Positions 1 through 6,681 are shown, numbered from the stretch's first letter. The stretch: DNA of 8,036 bases from an uncultured Actinomycetes bacterium (GCA_903928615.1 CAIYRJ010000012.1:1-8036), one strand, 5' to 3'. The notes: generated by a model not told the origin, from the letters alone. Translations and numbers: made by a program.

Positions 1-618
1 GCGCGCGCCGAGGCGCAGGCGGGCAAGGCCGCTGCCGGGGCGGCCGCCGGTGCCGCGGCATCATCCGCCACCGGGCGCCCGGCGCCCTCGCGCGAGGCCG
101 CGCCGGCGCGCACGTCGCGCGACGAGCCCGAGGAGTCTTCCGGGCGGGGCTTCCTCATGGGAATCGCCGTCCTGCTCGCCGTCGCCATCATCGGGGTGGG
201 CGGCTGGTGGTTCTTCCTGCGCGGCGACGACAGCGCCTCGACGCCGGCGGCGTCCGGCACGCAGACCACGGCGACGGTCGCCGACACCGGTGAGGTGCCC
301 GAGGACATCCCGCCGGTCGCCAACAAGGCGGCCTACACGGTGGCCGTGCTCAACGCGAGCAGCATCACGGGCGCCGCGGCCAACAAGGTGGCCCCGCGCG
401 TGCAGGCCGACGGCTACACGCTCGGCGTGGTCGACAACGCCACCAAGCAGGACCTCACGGCGTCCGAGGTGCAGTACGTGAAGGGCCGCAAGGAGGTGGC
501 CTGGAACCTGGCCAAGGACCTCGGCATCACGCGGGCCGTCGAGGTCAACTCGCTGGCCCAGGGCCGCATCGGCACCGCCGACGTCGTGGTGGTCGTTGGC
601 AAGGACCTCGCCAAGTAG
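1..618 (+). CDS. LytR_C-domain membrane-anchored envelope protein (5' end missing)
   Basis: The frame is open from base 1 to a TAG at 616-618, so the gene begins left of the window; 205 residues are visible. A low-complexity Ala/Gly/Arg-rich segment (about residues 1-50) precedes one hydrophobic helix (about 53-72, GIAVLLAVAIIGVGGWWFF). A Ser/Thr/Ala-rich linker (about 75-105) follows, then a C-terminal domain (about 111-205) beginning YTVAVLNAS and ending DVVVVVGKD. The VLN start, a Gly/Ala-rich helix, a middle V-x-Y-x-x-G and a final VVVxGKD match LytR_C (the domain trailing many LytR-CpsA-Psr proteins, also found alone behind one membrane helix). The likely role is at the cell wall, outside the membrane; no catalytic LCP domain is visible, and its biochemical activity is not known to me. 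An internal ATG at 157 lies at the start of the helix but the frame is open well upstream, so I do not take it as the start. The stop directly abuts that of the convergent hyuB. Confidence 0.8.
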   Translation, partial: ARAEAQAGKAAAGAAAGAAASSATGRPAPSREAAPARTSRDEPEESSGRGFLMGIAVLLAVAIIGVGGWWFFLRGDDSASTPAASGTQTTATVADTGEVPEDIPPVANKAAYTVAVLNASSITGAAANKVAPRVQADGYTLGVVDNATKQDLTASEVQYVKGRKEVAWNLAKDLGITRAVEVNSLAQGRIGTADVVVVVGKDLAK

Positions 619-2151
619 TTAGCGGGGGGCGCCGTGCCCGCCGCCGCCCGGCGTGCGCTGCTCCACGGATGACCCCGCAGGCAGGTGGCCCCGCCACTTG
701 CCGGGCACGATGACGTCGTCGACCAGCGTCTCGCCGGGGCTCCCGTCACCACCGCCCGCGGCGCCGGATGGCGCGGTGCGCCTGCGCTCGGCGATGAGTG
801 ACACCTCGGCGGGCTCGAGCAGTCGCAGCCGGCGGATCACGCCGTCGCCACCCCGGTGCGCGCCGTCGCCTCCGGAACCACGCCGCACGGCGTAGCGCTC
901 CACGCGCACGGGCATCGCGAGCTCGAGCGCCTCCACCGGGGTATTCAGGGTGTTGCTCATGGCCACGTGGACGGCGGATGGGCCATCCGCCCCGGACGAG
1001 GCCCCCTGCCCGCCGCCGAGGGTCTCGAAGTAGACCCTGCCTGGGAACCCGAGGGTGAGGTTGTTCATGGTGCCCTGCCCCTGGGCCGGCACGTCGGCGG
1101 CGCCGCGCAGGGCCGCGAGCACCGCATCGGCGATACGGCTCGAGGCCTCCACGTTGCCCGCCGCCACCGCGGCGCCGGGCGGAGCGTTCACGAGGCTGCC
1201 CGCCGGGGCCACGATGGTCACGGGCGCGTACGCACCGGCCGATGCGGGGATGTCGGGGTCCGTGGCCACCCGCACCGCGAAGAACACCGACGAGCGCGTG
1301 ACGGCGATGGGGCAGTTGAGGTTCCCGGGCCCGGCGGGGTCGGTGCCGGTGAAGTCCACGGTCATGGCATCGCCCTCGATCGCCACGCCCACGCGGATCA
1401 CGATGTCCGCGTCCGTCGCGCCGTCGCCCTCGAGGGCCTCCGCGGCCTGCCACTGGCCATCCGGCATGGCGGTGATGGCGGCACGGGTGCGGCGCTCGGC
1501 GTAGGCAAGGAGCGCCTCCATCGCGCCCTCGAGGGCATCAGGACCGCCACGCCTCGCGCAGAGGTCGTCGATGCGGCGATCCGCCAGGGCATGGGCGGCG
1601 AGCTGCGCGGCGATGTCGCCACGGCGCTCGGCGGGGGTACGGGAGTTGGCGGCGATGATGGCCATCACGCCCGCCTCGATCCCGTGTGGGGTGGCGAGCC
1701 GCACCGGGGGGAGCACGAGCCCCTCCTGCAGCAGCTCGCCCGCCCCCGCCGGCATGGATCCGGGGGTCATGCCGCCCACGTCGGCATGGTGCGCCCGCGT
1801 GACCGCATGCGCCACCACACGGCCATCCACGGCCACCGGCGACACGATCGTGAGGTCGGGCAGATGAGTGCCGCCCGTGAACGGGTCGTTGACGATCCAC
1901 GCCTCGCCGGGCGCCGCTCCAGCGGCCATCACCGCCGCCACGGCCTCGGGCATCGCGCCCAGGTGCACCGGAATGGAGTCGGCCTGGGCGACCATGTGCC
2001 CGTGGGCGTCGAAGAGCGCGGTGCTGCAGTCGCGGCGCTCCTTGATCGTCACGCTGAATGCGGAGCGCACCAGGGCCGCCTGCATCTCGTCGGCCACGGC
2101 GCGAAGCGCGGCGCCCCACACCTGCAGCCCGATGGCGTCGAGGCCACTCAT
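619..2151 (-). CDS. hyuB: Hydantoinase B / oxoprolinase family protein (HyuB)
   Basis: This 510-residue protein has the usual length of the hydantoinase B family, the partner subunit of HyuA in ATP-dependent N-methylhydantoinase, 5-oxoprolinase and acetone-carboxylase-type enzymes. Visible signatures in order are IKERRDCSTALFD (about residues 36-48), HLGAMPEA (63-70), NDPFTGGTHLPDLT (88-101), RAHHADVGG followed by PGSMP (119-134), EGLVLPPV (143-150), and a glycine-rich end TPGGGGHG just before the C-terminus. The conserved Asp/His-rich blocks are the expected active-site or metal region. Its ATG overlaps the hyuA stop as ATGA (2148-2151), so translation is probably coupled and the two subunits are probably made in matched amounts. 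The TAA stop is immediately next to the stop of the convergent LytR_C gene, leaving no room for a classical terminator. The substrate cannot be read from sequence; hydantoins, 5-oxoproline or a ketone are all possible. The protein should be cytoplasmic, since no signal peptide is seen. Confidence 0.93.
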   Translation of the reverse strand: MSGLDAIGLQVWGAALRAVADEMQAALVRSAFSVTIKERRDCSTALFDAHGHMVAQADSIPVHLGAMPEAVAAVMAAGAAPGEAWIVNDPFTGGTHLPDLTIVSPVAVDGRVVAHAVTRAHHADVGGMTPGSMPAGAGELLQEGLVLPPVRLATPHGIEAGVMAIIAANSRTPAERRGDIAAQLAAHALADRRIDDLCARRGGPDALEGAMEALLAYAERRTRAAITAMPDGQWQAAEALEGDGATDADIVIRVGVAIEGDAMTVDFTGTDPAGPGNLNCPIAVTRSSVFFAVRVATDPDIPASAGAYAPVTIVAPAGSLVNAPPGAAVAAGNVEASSRIADAVLAALRGAADVPAQGQGTMNNLTLGFPGRVYFETLGGGQGASSGADGPSAVHVAMSNTLNTPVEALELAMPVRVERYAVRRGSGGDGAHRGGDGVIRRLRLLEPAEVSLIAERRRTAPSGAAGGGDGSPGETLVDDVIVPGKWRGHLPAGSSVEQRTPGGGGHGAPR

Positions 2152-4076
2152 GCCCGGGCCAGCCTGATCGTGCCGTCGGCGTGCACCGCCGCACTCCAGC
2201 CCTCGGCCACCCAGCAGGTGCTCCCGTGCATGGGCAGCGACAGCGGCCCGGCATGCACGGCCACCGGCTCATCGACCGGATGCAGGTCGAGTGGCGGGCC
2301 ATCGGTGATGGCCGCCACGCGCACCGACACCACCTCGACCGCCTCTCCCCGCATCGCCTGGCCCGCAGTGCGCTCGTGGGCGGCGTGGAAGGCATCCTCG
2401 AGCGCCGCGGCCGGGGCCTGCAGGTCCCACTCCACCGTGAGCGCGTGGCTCTGGCCGGCATAGCGGCAGTCCGCCCGCACCTCGATGCGCCCCGCGGGGA
2501 GCTCTGCCGATGCCCGATCCACCAAAGGCGCCACTGCGGCCTGGAGCGCGTGCGACTCGCGCGAGGGAAGCAGCACGCTCTGCACGTGGTCGCGGCGCTC
2601 TCCCGCAACCACCATCCCGAGCGCGGCGAGCACCCCGGCAGTGGCAGGGCACGTGACGTGGTCCATGCCGAGGCCGTCCGCCACGGCGCATGCGTGCAGC
2701 GGCCCGGCGCCGCCGAAGGCGATCAACACCCCCGGCCGGGGGTCTACGCCGCGCTCGACGCTCACGACGCTCAGCGCGGACACCATCTGCTGCACGGCGA
2801 CCTCCACGATGCCGCGCGCGCACTCATCCGCGCTGAGCCCGAGGGCATCGGCGAGGTGGGCGACCGCGCGGAGGGCGGGCTCCGCCTGCAGCGTGATGGT
2901 GCCGCCCACGCCGAGGTCGCCGCCAACCCTTCCGAGGACCACGTTGGCGTCGGTGACGGTGGGGGTCGTGCCGCCCCGCCCGTACGCGGCCGGCCCCGGC
3001 ACGGCCCCGGCGGATCGCGGGCCCACGCGAAGTGCCCCGCCGGCATCGGCCCAGGCGATGCTGCCGCCCCCGGCGGACACGGTCTCGATGTCGAGCATCG
3101 GAAGGTGCACCGGGTGGCCCGCCACCACGCAGCCGTGGGTGCGCCCCGGCCTGCCGCAGGTGATGAGCGCCACGTCGCACGAGGTACCGCCCATGTCGAA
3201 TGCGAGCGCCACATCGGCGCCATCGGCGCGGGCGACGTCGGCCGCCCCCACCACGCCCCCGGCCGGCCCCGAGAGCACCGTCCGCGAGGCGTGGGCCGCC
3301 GCGTGCTCGAGCGGCATCAGGCCTCCGCTCGACTGCATGATCGCCGGGGCGGGAAGGCCGGCCGCGTCCGCCCGAGCCCCGAGCGACTGCAGGTAGTCCG
3401 ACAGCACGGGGGTGAGGTAGGCGTCGAGTGCCGTCGTGGCGATGCGCTCGTACTCGCGCACCTCGGGCAGCACCTCGCTCGACGCGCACACGTGCACCCC
3501 CGGCATCTCGGCGCGAAGGCGTTCGGCGATGGCGCGCTCGTGCCCGGGTTCGGCGTACGAGAAGAGCAGGCCGATCGCGACGGCCTCGGGATCGATGGAG
3601 CGCAGGCGGTCGACCACCGCGTCGATGGCCTCCGGAGTGAGGGCGGTGACCACGCCGGTGGCGCCGACGCGCTCGCGCGCGGGAACCACGCGCTCGGCCG
3701 GCACCAGGGGCGGGGGATGGGCGATGTCGAGCCGGTACAGCGACGCCCGGTCCTGGCGTCGCAGCTCGAGGACGTCCTCGAGGCCCTCGGTGGCCACGAG
3801 GGCGGTGCGGGCGCCGGTGCCCTCGAGCATGGCGTTCGTGCCCACGGTCATGCCGTGCGCGATGCGCCCCACCTGCGCCGGGCCGATGCCGGCGGCCGCG
3901 AGCGCCGCAGTCACTGCCTGCACGACGGCCTCGCCCTGGTCGCCGGGCGTGGTCGGCACCTTGGCTGAATGCACCCGGCCATCCGACACCACCACGGCGT
4001 CGGTGAATGTTCCCCCGACGTCGACGCCGACCAGCGCGAGAGGGGTTTCACCCCGGGTGGGATCTACCATGGCCAT
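2148..4076 (-). CDS. hyuA: Hydantoinase A / oxoprolinase family protein (HyuA), ATP-dependent subunit
   Basis: The product is 642 residues from the ATG at 4076, or 640 from the in-frame ATG at 4070. The reading frame continues further upstream, but the family's N-terminal motif GVDVGGTFTD begins only about 17 residues after these starts, and a GGGGA about 8 bases upstream of 4076 is a usable Shine-Dalgarno. Signatures: GVDVGGTFTD (17-26, actin-like phosphate loop), HGMTVGTNAMLE (74-85), REYERIATTALDAY (about 207-220), SGPAGGVVGA (269-278), FDMGGTSCDV (293-302, second phosphate motif), a long SAGAVPGPAAYGRGG / TVTDANVVLGR block (355-383), and FGGAGPLHA (454-462). These give the order Hydant_A_N, Hydantoinase_A and a C-terminal domain, the standard architecture. 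The family uses ATP to activate an amide or ketone substrate together with HyuB. No transporter, racemase or carbamoylase gene lies next to it in the window, so the substrate is open. The start region overlaps the start of the divergent gene. Confidence 0.93.
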   Translation of the reverse strand: MAMVDPTRGETPLALVGVDVGGTFTDAVVVSDGRVHSAKVPTTPGDQGEAVVQAVTAALAAAGIGPAQVGRIAHGMTVGTNAMLEGTGARTALVATEGLEDVLELRRQDRASLYRLDIAHPPPLVPAERVVPARERVGATGVVTALTPEAIDAVVDRLRSIDPEAVAIGLLFSYAEPGHERAIAERLRAEMPGVHVCASSEVLPEVREYERIATTALDAYLTPVLSDYLQSLGARADAAGLPAPAIMQSSGGLMPLEHAAAHASRTVLSGPAGGVVGAADVARADGADVALAFDMGGTSCDVALITCGRPGRTHGCVVAGHPVHLPMLDIETVSAGGGSIAWADAGGALRVGPRSAGAVPGPAAYGRGGTTPTVTDANVVLGRVGGDLGVGGTITLQAEPALRAVAHLADALGLSADECARGIVEVAVQQMVSALSVVSVERGVDPRPGVLIAFGGAGPLHACAVADGLGMDHVTCPATAGVLAALGMVVAGERRDHVQSVLLPSRESHALQAAVAPLVDRASAELPAGRIEVRADCRYAGQSHALTVEWDLQAPAAALEDAFHAAHERTAGQAMRGEAVEVVSVRVAAITDGPPLDLHPVDEPVAVHAGPLSLPMHGSTCWVAEGWSAAVHADGTIRLARA

Positions 4077-4077
4077 G
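4068..4077. promoter_or_regulatory. Palindromic shared start region CATGGCCATG of two divergent genes
   Basis: The perfect 10-base palindrome holds two ATG codons on each strand: 4069 and 4075 on plus, 4076 and 4070 on minus. Both codons on each strand are in frame with the respective gene. On the plus strand, GGTGGGA ends 6 bases before 4069. On the minus strand, GGGGA ends 8 bases before 4076. Each gene's promoter must therefore lie inside the other gene's coding sequence, or the transcripts are nearly leaderless. A minus-strand TAGATT (4079-4084) could be a -10 for a very short hyuA leader; no convincing -35 goes with it. Confidence 0.6.
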
Positions 4078-4965
4078 CAATCTATCCCCGACCCCGGGAG
4101 GCCCGTCCTGCGCGCCAGGCTCGCCCTCGCCCTCATCGCCGTGATGCCCGCCGTAGGCGCCGCCCAGCCGGCGGTGCCCCCGCTCGGGCCCGCGACGGGC
4201 CTCGAGGCCATCCCCAACGGCGACCTGGTGGCCGGGCTCGAGGGGTGGAGCCAGGTCGGTCCGACGATGACGCTGCTCGGCGGGCCGCTCATCGAGGTGG
4301 GGGACAACACCACGGTCGTCGGGCCGGCCTTCACCGTCCCGGCCAACGCGCAGGCGCTGCCGCTCGTGCTCGGGGTGCCTGGCGCCAATGCCCTCCTCGA
4401 CATCTCGGCGCGTCCCGTGGCCGGGGGCGCGGACATCCCCCTCGTCACGCTCACGCCCGACCGCGCCGTCAGGTCGGTCGACGTGCCGATCGCCGCTGCA
4501 CGTGGTCGCGCGGTGCGGGTGGTGATCGACCCGGTCTCCAGCCTGGGGCGCCGGGTCTACGTGCGGTCGATCGGACCGCCGGTGGAGGTACTGCCGGGCT
4601 GGGATGTCCGCCGCGGGCTGCCGGTGGTCACCTCCCGCTGGGGCCGACGGGGCCTCGACGTGCAGGACGCGCCGCTCGAGGCCACGACCGCGCCCTTCTC
4701 GCCGCGCGGTCGCACCGCCTTCGTCGGCGTGTCGGTGCGGGGGGCGGGCACGGTCCGCGCGAGCCTCCGCGGGCGCGCGGCCCGGGCCTCGGCGAAGGCC
4801 GGCTCCTGGACGACGCTGCGCCTGCGTGTGCCGAAGGGCGCACGGGACGTGCGAATCGCGTTCACGGCCACGCCTGCGCCGGGGGAGCGCCTCATGGTCG
4901 CGGGCATCGGTGCGCCGGCGCCGCGCACGCCGCCGCGACCAGCGCCTCCGAGGAGTCGTTCCTAG
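4069..4965 (+). CDS. Exported protein with two apparent tandem beta-sandwich modules, function unknown
   Basis: The product is 298 residues from ATG 4069 (296 from ATG 4075). The reading frame is open further upstream, but a start here puts a classic signal peptide at the N-terminus: basic RPVLRAR, hydrophobic LALALIAVMPAVGA, then AAQPA with likely cleavage near residues 31-35. The mature protein has two parts of similar design. Module 1 (about 45-170) opens with NGDLVAGLEGW and closes with VYVRSIGPP. Module 2 (about 176-283) opens with PGWDVRRGLP and closes with LMVAGIGAP. Both are rich in alternating Val/Thr/Arg strands and Gly turns, resembling carbohydrate-binding or discoidin-like jelly rolls; this is a fold inference, not a recognised family. 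The C-terminus is a short Pro/Arg-rich tail with no sortase motif or second membrane helix. The TAG stop shares CTAG (4962-4965) with the convergent gene. It may bind envelope or extracellular polysaccharide. Confidence 0.72.
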   Translation: MAMQSIPDPGRPVLRARLALALIAVMPAVGAAQPAVPPLGPATGLEAIPNGDLVAGLEGWSQVGPTMTLLGGPLIEVGDNTTVVGPAFTVPANAQALPLVLGVPGANALLDISARPVAGGADIPLVTLTPDRAVRSVDVPIAAARGRAVRVVIDPVSSLGRRVYVRSIGPPVEVLPGWDVRRGLPVVTSRWGRRGLDVQDAPLEATTAPFSPRGRTAFVGVSVRGAGTVRASLRGRAARASAKAGSWTTLRLRVPKGARDVRIAFTATPAPGERLMVAGIGAPAPRTPPRPAPPRSRS

Positions 4966-4971
4966 GAGTCG
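4951..4971. repeat. Short direct repeat AGGAGTCG flanking the overlapping stop codons
   Basis: AGGAGTCG occurs at 4951-4958 and again at 4964-4971, offset by 13 bases. The second copy begins within the CTAG shared by the two convergent stop codons. A small tandem duplication could have produced this junction, but eight bases is short enough for chance in DNA of this composition. Confidence 0.45.
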
Positions 4972-5885
4972 ACCTGCCGGGGGTATGCCCCCGGCCACTT
5001 CGGAAGCAGCGCCCGCGCCTGGGCGAGGGCCTCGCTGCGGCTGTCATACGTGCCCGAGAACACCACCCAGTACCCGGGGCGAAGCGGGGGGTGGTCGGTG
5101 CTGAAGAGCACGCCGCCGGGCTGGCCCTGCGACTGCAGCCGGCTCGCCGCCGCGCGCGCATCGGACTCATTGCGGACGCTCGAGACGATGGCCGTCCAGC
5201 CGGACGTGCCGGCGGGCCAGTCGCCGCTCCCGCTCGATGTGCCGCCGCCGTCGATCCCGCTGGTGGATCCGCCGGGGGACGACGCCGAGGTGTCGGTGGG
5301 GTAGGGATCGGCCGTGGTGGATGGGTACTCGCTGGTGGTCTGCCCGCCCGCGGGCCCGGTCTCGGTGTAGACGCCGCTCGGGACCGACGCCGTGGTGTCG
5401 GCGGGCAGCGGGGTGGTGTAGGTGGTGTCCACGCCGGGCGTGGTGTACGTGGTGTCCATCGGCAGGGTGCCGGTGGTGTCGCCCGGGAGGCTCGAGTCGG
5501 TCTCGGTGGTGGGCATGGTGATGGACGGCACGGTGATTACCCGCGAGGTCTCCGGGGCGGTGACGGCCGCGGCCGAACCGGTGTCGTCCTGCGAGGCCAC
5601 GTAGGCGAGGGCACCCGCGCCGGCGCCCAGCACGGCCAGCCCGAGCGCCACCACCGCCAGGCCTCCCGCGCCACGCCTGAGGCGGGGTGCATCCTTCGTG
5701 GGTGAGCCGCACTCGAGGCAGTAGGTCTGGCCGGGATCGAGTTCGGCGCCGCATACGGTGCAGTGCTGCGGGGCCGGTGCCTGCTCGGCCGCCGTGGCGT
5801 CCACCGGGGGGTCCTGTCCCTCGGCCTGGCCATTCGGGGGCGTGCCGGCGCTGCCGGGCGGACCGGGGTACGGCAGATCCGGCAT
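4962..5885 (-). CDS. Zinc-ribbon / transmembrane / Thr-rich linker / SPOR-like domain protein
   Basis: This 307-residue protein has four clear parts. (1) A Pro-rich N-terminus with a four-Cys zinc ribbon, CTVC (42-45) and CLEC (56-59). (2) One membrane helix (about 73-96, Gly/Ala/Val/Leu-rich) preceded by RLRRG, so the zinc ribbon should be cytoplasmic and the rest outside. (3) A linker of about 130 residues very rich in Thr, Ser, Pro and Gly (about 99-228), including a DTTYTTP repeat. (4) A C-terminal domain (about 229-305) starting GWTAIVSSVRNESDARAAA and containing YWVVFSGTYDSRSEALAQA, the typical two-repeat pattern of SPOR domains. SPOR domains bind glycan strands lacking stem peptides, usually at division sites, so a peptidoglycan-sensing or septal role is inferred. 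The ATG overlaps the upstream gene's TGA as TGATG (5883-5887), indicating translational coupling. The TAG stop overlaps that of the convergent gene. The match to SPOR is by pattern only. Confidence 0.82.
   Translation of the reverse strand: MPDLPYPGPPGSAGTPPNGQAEGQDPPVDATAAEQAPAPQHCTVCGAELDPGQTYCLECGSPTKDAPRLRRGAGGLAVVALGLAVLGAGAGALAYVASQDDTGSAAAVTAPETSRVITVPSITMPTTETDSSLPGDTTGTLPMDTTYTTPGVDTTYTTPLPADTTASVPSGVYTETGPAGGQTTSEYPSTTADPYPTDTSASSPGGSTSGIDGGGTSSGSGDWPAGTSGWTAIVSSVRNESDARAAASRLQSQGQPGGVLFSTDHPPLRPGYWVVFSGTYDSRSEALAQARALLPKWPGAYPRQVDS
5403..5456 (-). repeat. 27-base tandem repeat coding DTTYTTPxx in the extracellular linker
   Basis: Two adjacent 9-residue units, DTTYTTPGV (5430-5456) and DTTYTTPLP (5403-5429), encode part of the Thr-rich linker; a degenerate third, ADTTASVPS, follows. 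The unit is in frame, so slippage would change linker length without breaking the gene. Such Thr/Pro-rich spacers often carry a domain across the wall and can be glycosylated, which is an inference here. Confidence 0.7.
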
Positions 5886-6538
5886 CAGGCGCCGCCCCCG
5901 CCTTGCGGGGGAATGGCGGCGGTGGGCTGGGGGTCACCCTCGACGATGACCGTGGTGACCTGCTCCTCCACGATCACGGTCGTGGGTTGATCGGCCACGG
6001 CGGCGGCTTCTGCCACCTCGGGCTTGAGCGGGGCGCCGCACGACGCGCAGAAGTTCGCGGTGGAGCGCGAGCGGAAGCCGCAGCTCGGGCACTGGATACT
6101 GCTGCCGCGGCCGGCCTGCCGGCGCTCCTGGCGCTCCTGCCTGAGCTGGTCGAGTTGCACGCCGAGGTCGTCCACCTGGGCACGGATGTCCGCCACCTCG
6201 GCTGCGCGGCGGCGCATGACGTCCTCGGCGAGGAGCCCGCGGGAGTGGAGCTCCATCGCCAGGCCGCCGAGGTCGAAGATGCCCTGCTCGTACTGGCTGG
6301 TGAGCTGGCGGCGACGGCGCCTGAGCACGCCCGGGCGGATGCGATCGGGCTTGACGTCATCCGCCTCGACCGCAGCACCTGCATCCGGCGAACCAGCCTG
6401 CGGAGCAGGGGCCCCCCCGGGCGCGGAGGCGTCTGCGGCCTCGGGCGCGGGCTCTCGACGCCTGAGGAAGAGGAAGCGCTTGGGCTGGCTCGGCGTGGTG
6501 TCGCCCTCGCCGGGCGTCTCGGGCACGGAATCGGTCAT
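5885..6538 (-). CDS. Coiled-coil / zinc-ribbon protein, function unknown
   Basis: This 217-residue protein has no signal peptide or membrane helix, so it should be cytoplasmic. The N-terminal 60 residues are Pro/Ala-rich and disordered-looking with a basic patch (KRFLFLRRR, 20-28). A conserved-looking basic and helical core follows: PGVLRRRRRQLTSQYEQGIFDLG (69-91), then a charged coiled coil (about 93-142, ending RQERQERRQAG). A four-Cys zinc ribbon comes next, CPSC (150-153) and CASC (164-167), with FRSRSTANF between. The tail (175-217) holds TTVIVE twice and a Gly-rich end. The start ATG at 6538 has only a weak GCGAG-type Shine-Dalgarno. The stop overlaps the start of the SPOR gene by one base (TGATG), so the two are very likely one operon and may interact: both have a cytoplasmic zinc ribbon. 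I do not recognise a named family, and no enzymatic motif is visible. Confidence 0.8.
   Translation of the reverse strand: MTDSVPETPGEGDTTPSQPKRFLFLRRREPAPEAADASAPGGAPAPQAGSPDAGAAVEADDVKPDRIRPGVLRRRRRQLTSQYEQGIFDLGGLAMELHSRGLLAEDVMRRRAAEVADIRAQVDDLGVQLDQLRQERQERRQAGRGSSIQCPSCGFRSRSTANFCASCGAPLKPEVAEAAAVADQPTTVIVEEQVTTVIVEGDPQPTAAIPPQGGGGA
5939..5983 (-). repeat. Duplicated TTVIVE segment in the zinc-ribbon protein tail
   Basis: Residues 186-191 and 195-200 both read TTVIVE, separated by EQV. The two copies differ at the DNA level by several synonymous bases. This suggests that the short beta-prone segment is kept by selection rather than being a very recent duplication. Confidence 0.6.
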
Positions 6539-6647
6539 CGCTCGCGGCCAATCGTAATCGCGCGGGCCGGACGGCGAGCCGGGCGTGTCACGGCGTTTCA
6601 GCGAGGTATCGGAAACCCCTGATCGGCCAATTGCGAGGCCGGCGCCA
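6539..6647. other. Divergent intergenic region, left part
   Basis: This stretch separates the minus-strand zinc-ribbon operon from the thrC promoter and should hold the promoter of that operon. I see no convincing -35/-10 pair on the minus strand. The best -10-like hexamer, TACGAT (6551-6556 minus), lies too close to the start codon and has no -35. No RNA gene or small open frame with a ribosome-binding site is evident. Confidence 0.5.
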
Positions 6648-6676
6648 TTGACGACGCCCGGCCGTGTAGGTAACGT
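6648..6676 (+). promoter_or_regulatory. Sigma-70-type promoter of the SAM riboswitch-thrC transcript
   Basis: TTGACG (6648-6653) and TAACGT (6671-6676) are separated by exactly 17 bases and fit the vegetative consensus, with an actinobacterial TAnnnT -10. The predicted start of transcription, about 7 bases downstream, falls near 6682-6683. That is where the first base-paired strand of the riboswitch begins, which supports the assignment independently. Confidence 0.75.
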
Positions 6677-6681
6677 GCTCA

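Noticed and set aside
856..3968. Two long plus-strand open frames (856-2463 and 2058-3968) antisense to hyuB and hyuA
   Set aside because: They are Arg/His/Gly-rich with no recognisable motif, and they lie exactly opposite genes with full hydantoinase signatures. Long antisense frames are expected in DNA this rich in G and C.
4042..4054. GGGGT-TTC-ACCCC hairpin just before the exported-protein start as a terminator or operator
   Set aside because: It is only a 5-base-pair stem inside the hyuA coding sequence with no U-tract; chance is likely in this composition.
3436..4068. Upstream extension of the exported-protein frame to 3436
   Set aside because: It would bury the signal peptide inside the protein and overlap hyuA antisense. 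The start in the 4068-4077 palindrome places the signal peptide at the N-terminus.
4077..4454. Upstream extension of the hyuA frame to 4454
   Set aside because: The extra 126 residues are Ala/Gly/Ser/Thr-rich, precede the family's N-terminal phosphate-loop motif and overlap the exported protein's signal peptide and first module.
3969..5705. Plus-strand 578-codon open frame across the exported-protein gene and the SPOR gene
   Set aside because: It is Arg/Gly/Ala-rich low complexity and spans a convergent junction between two genes with clear protein features, so it is a compositional shadow.
5687..6622. Plus-strand 311-codon open frame opposite the zinc-ribbon genes
   Set aside because: It has no motif, whereas the minus-strand frames have paired CxxC zinc ribbons, a membrane helix and coupled start/stop codons.
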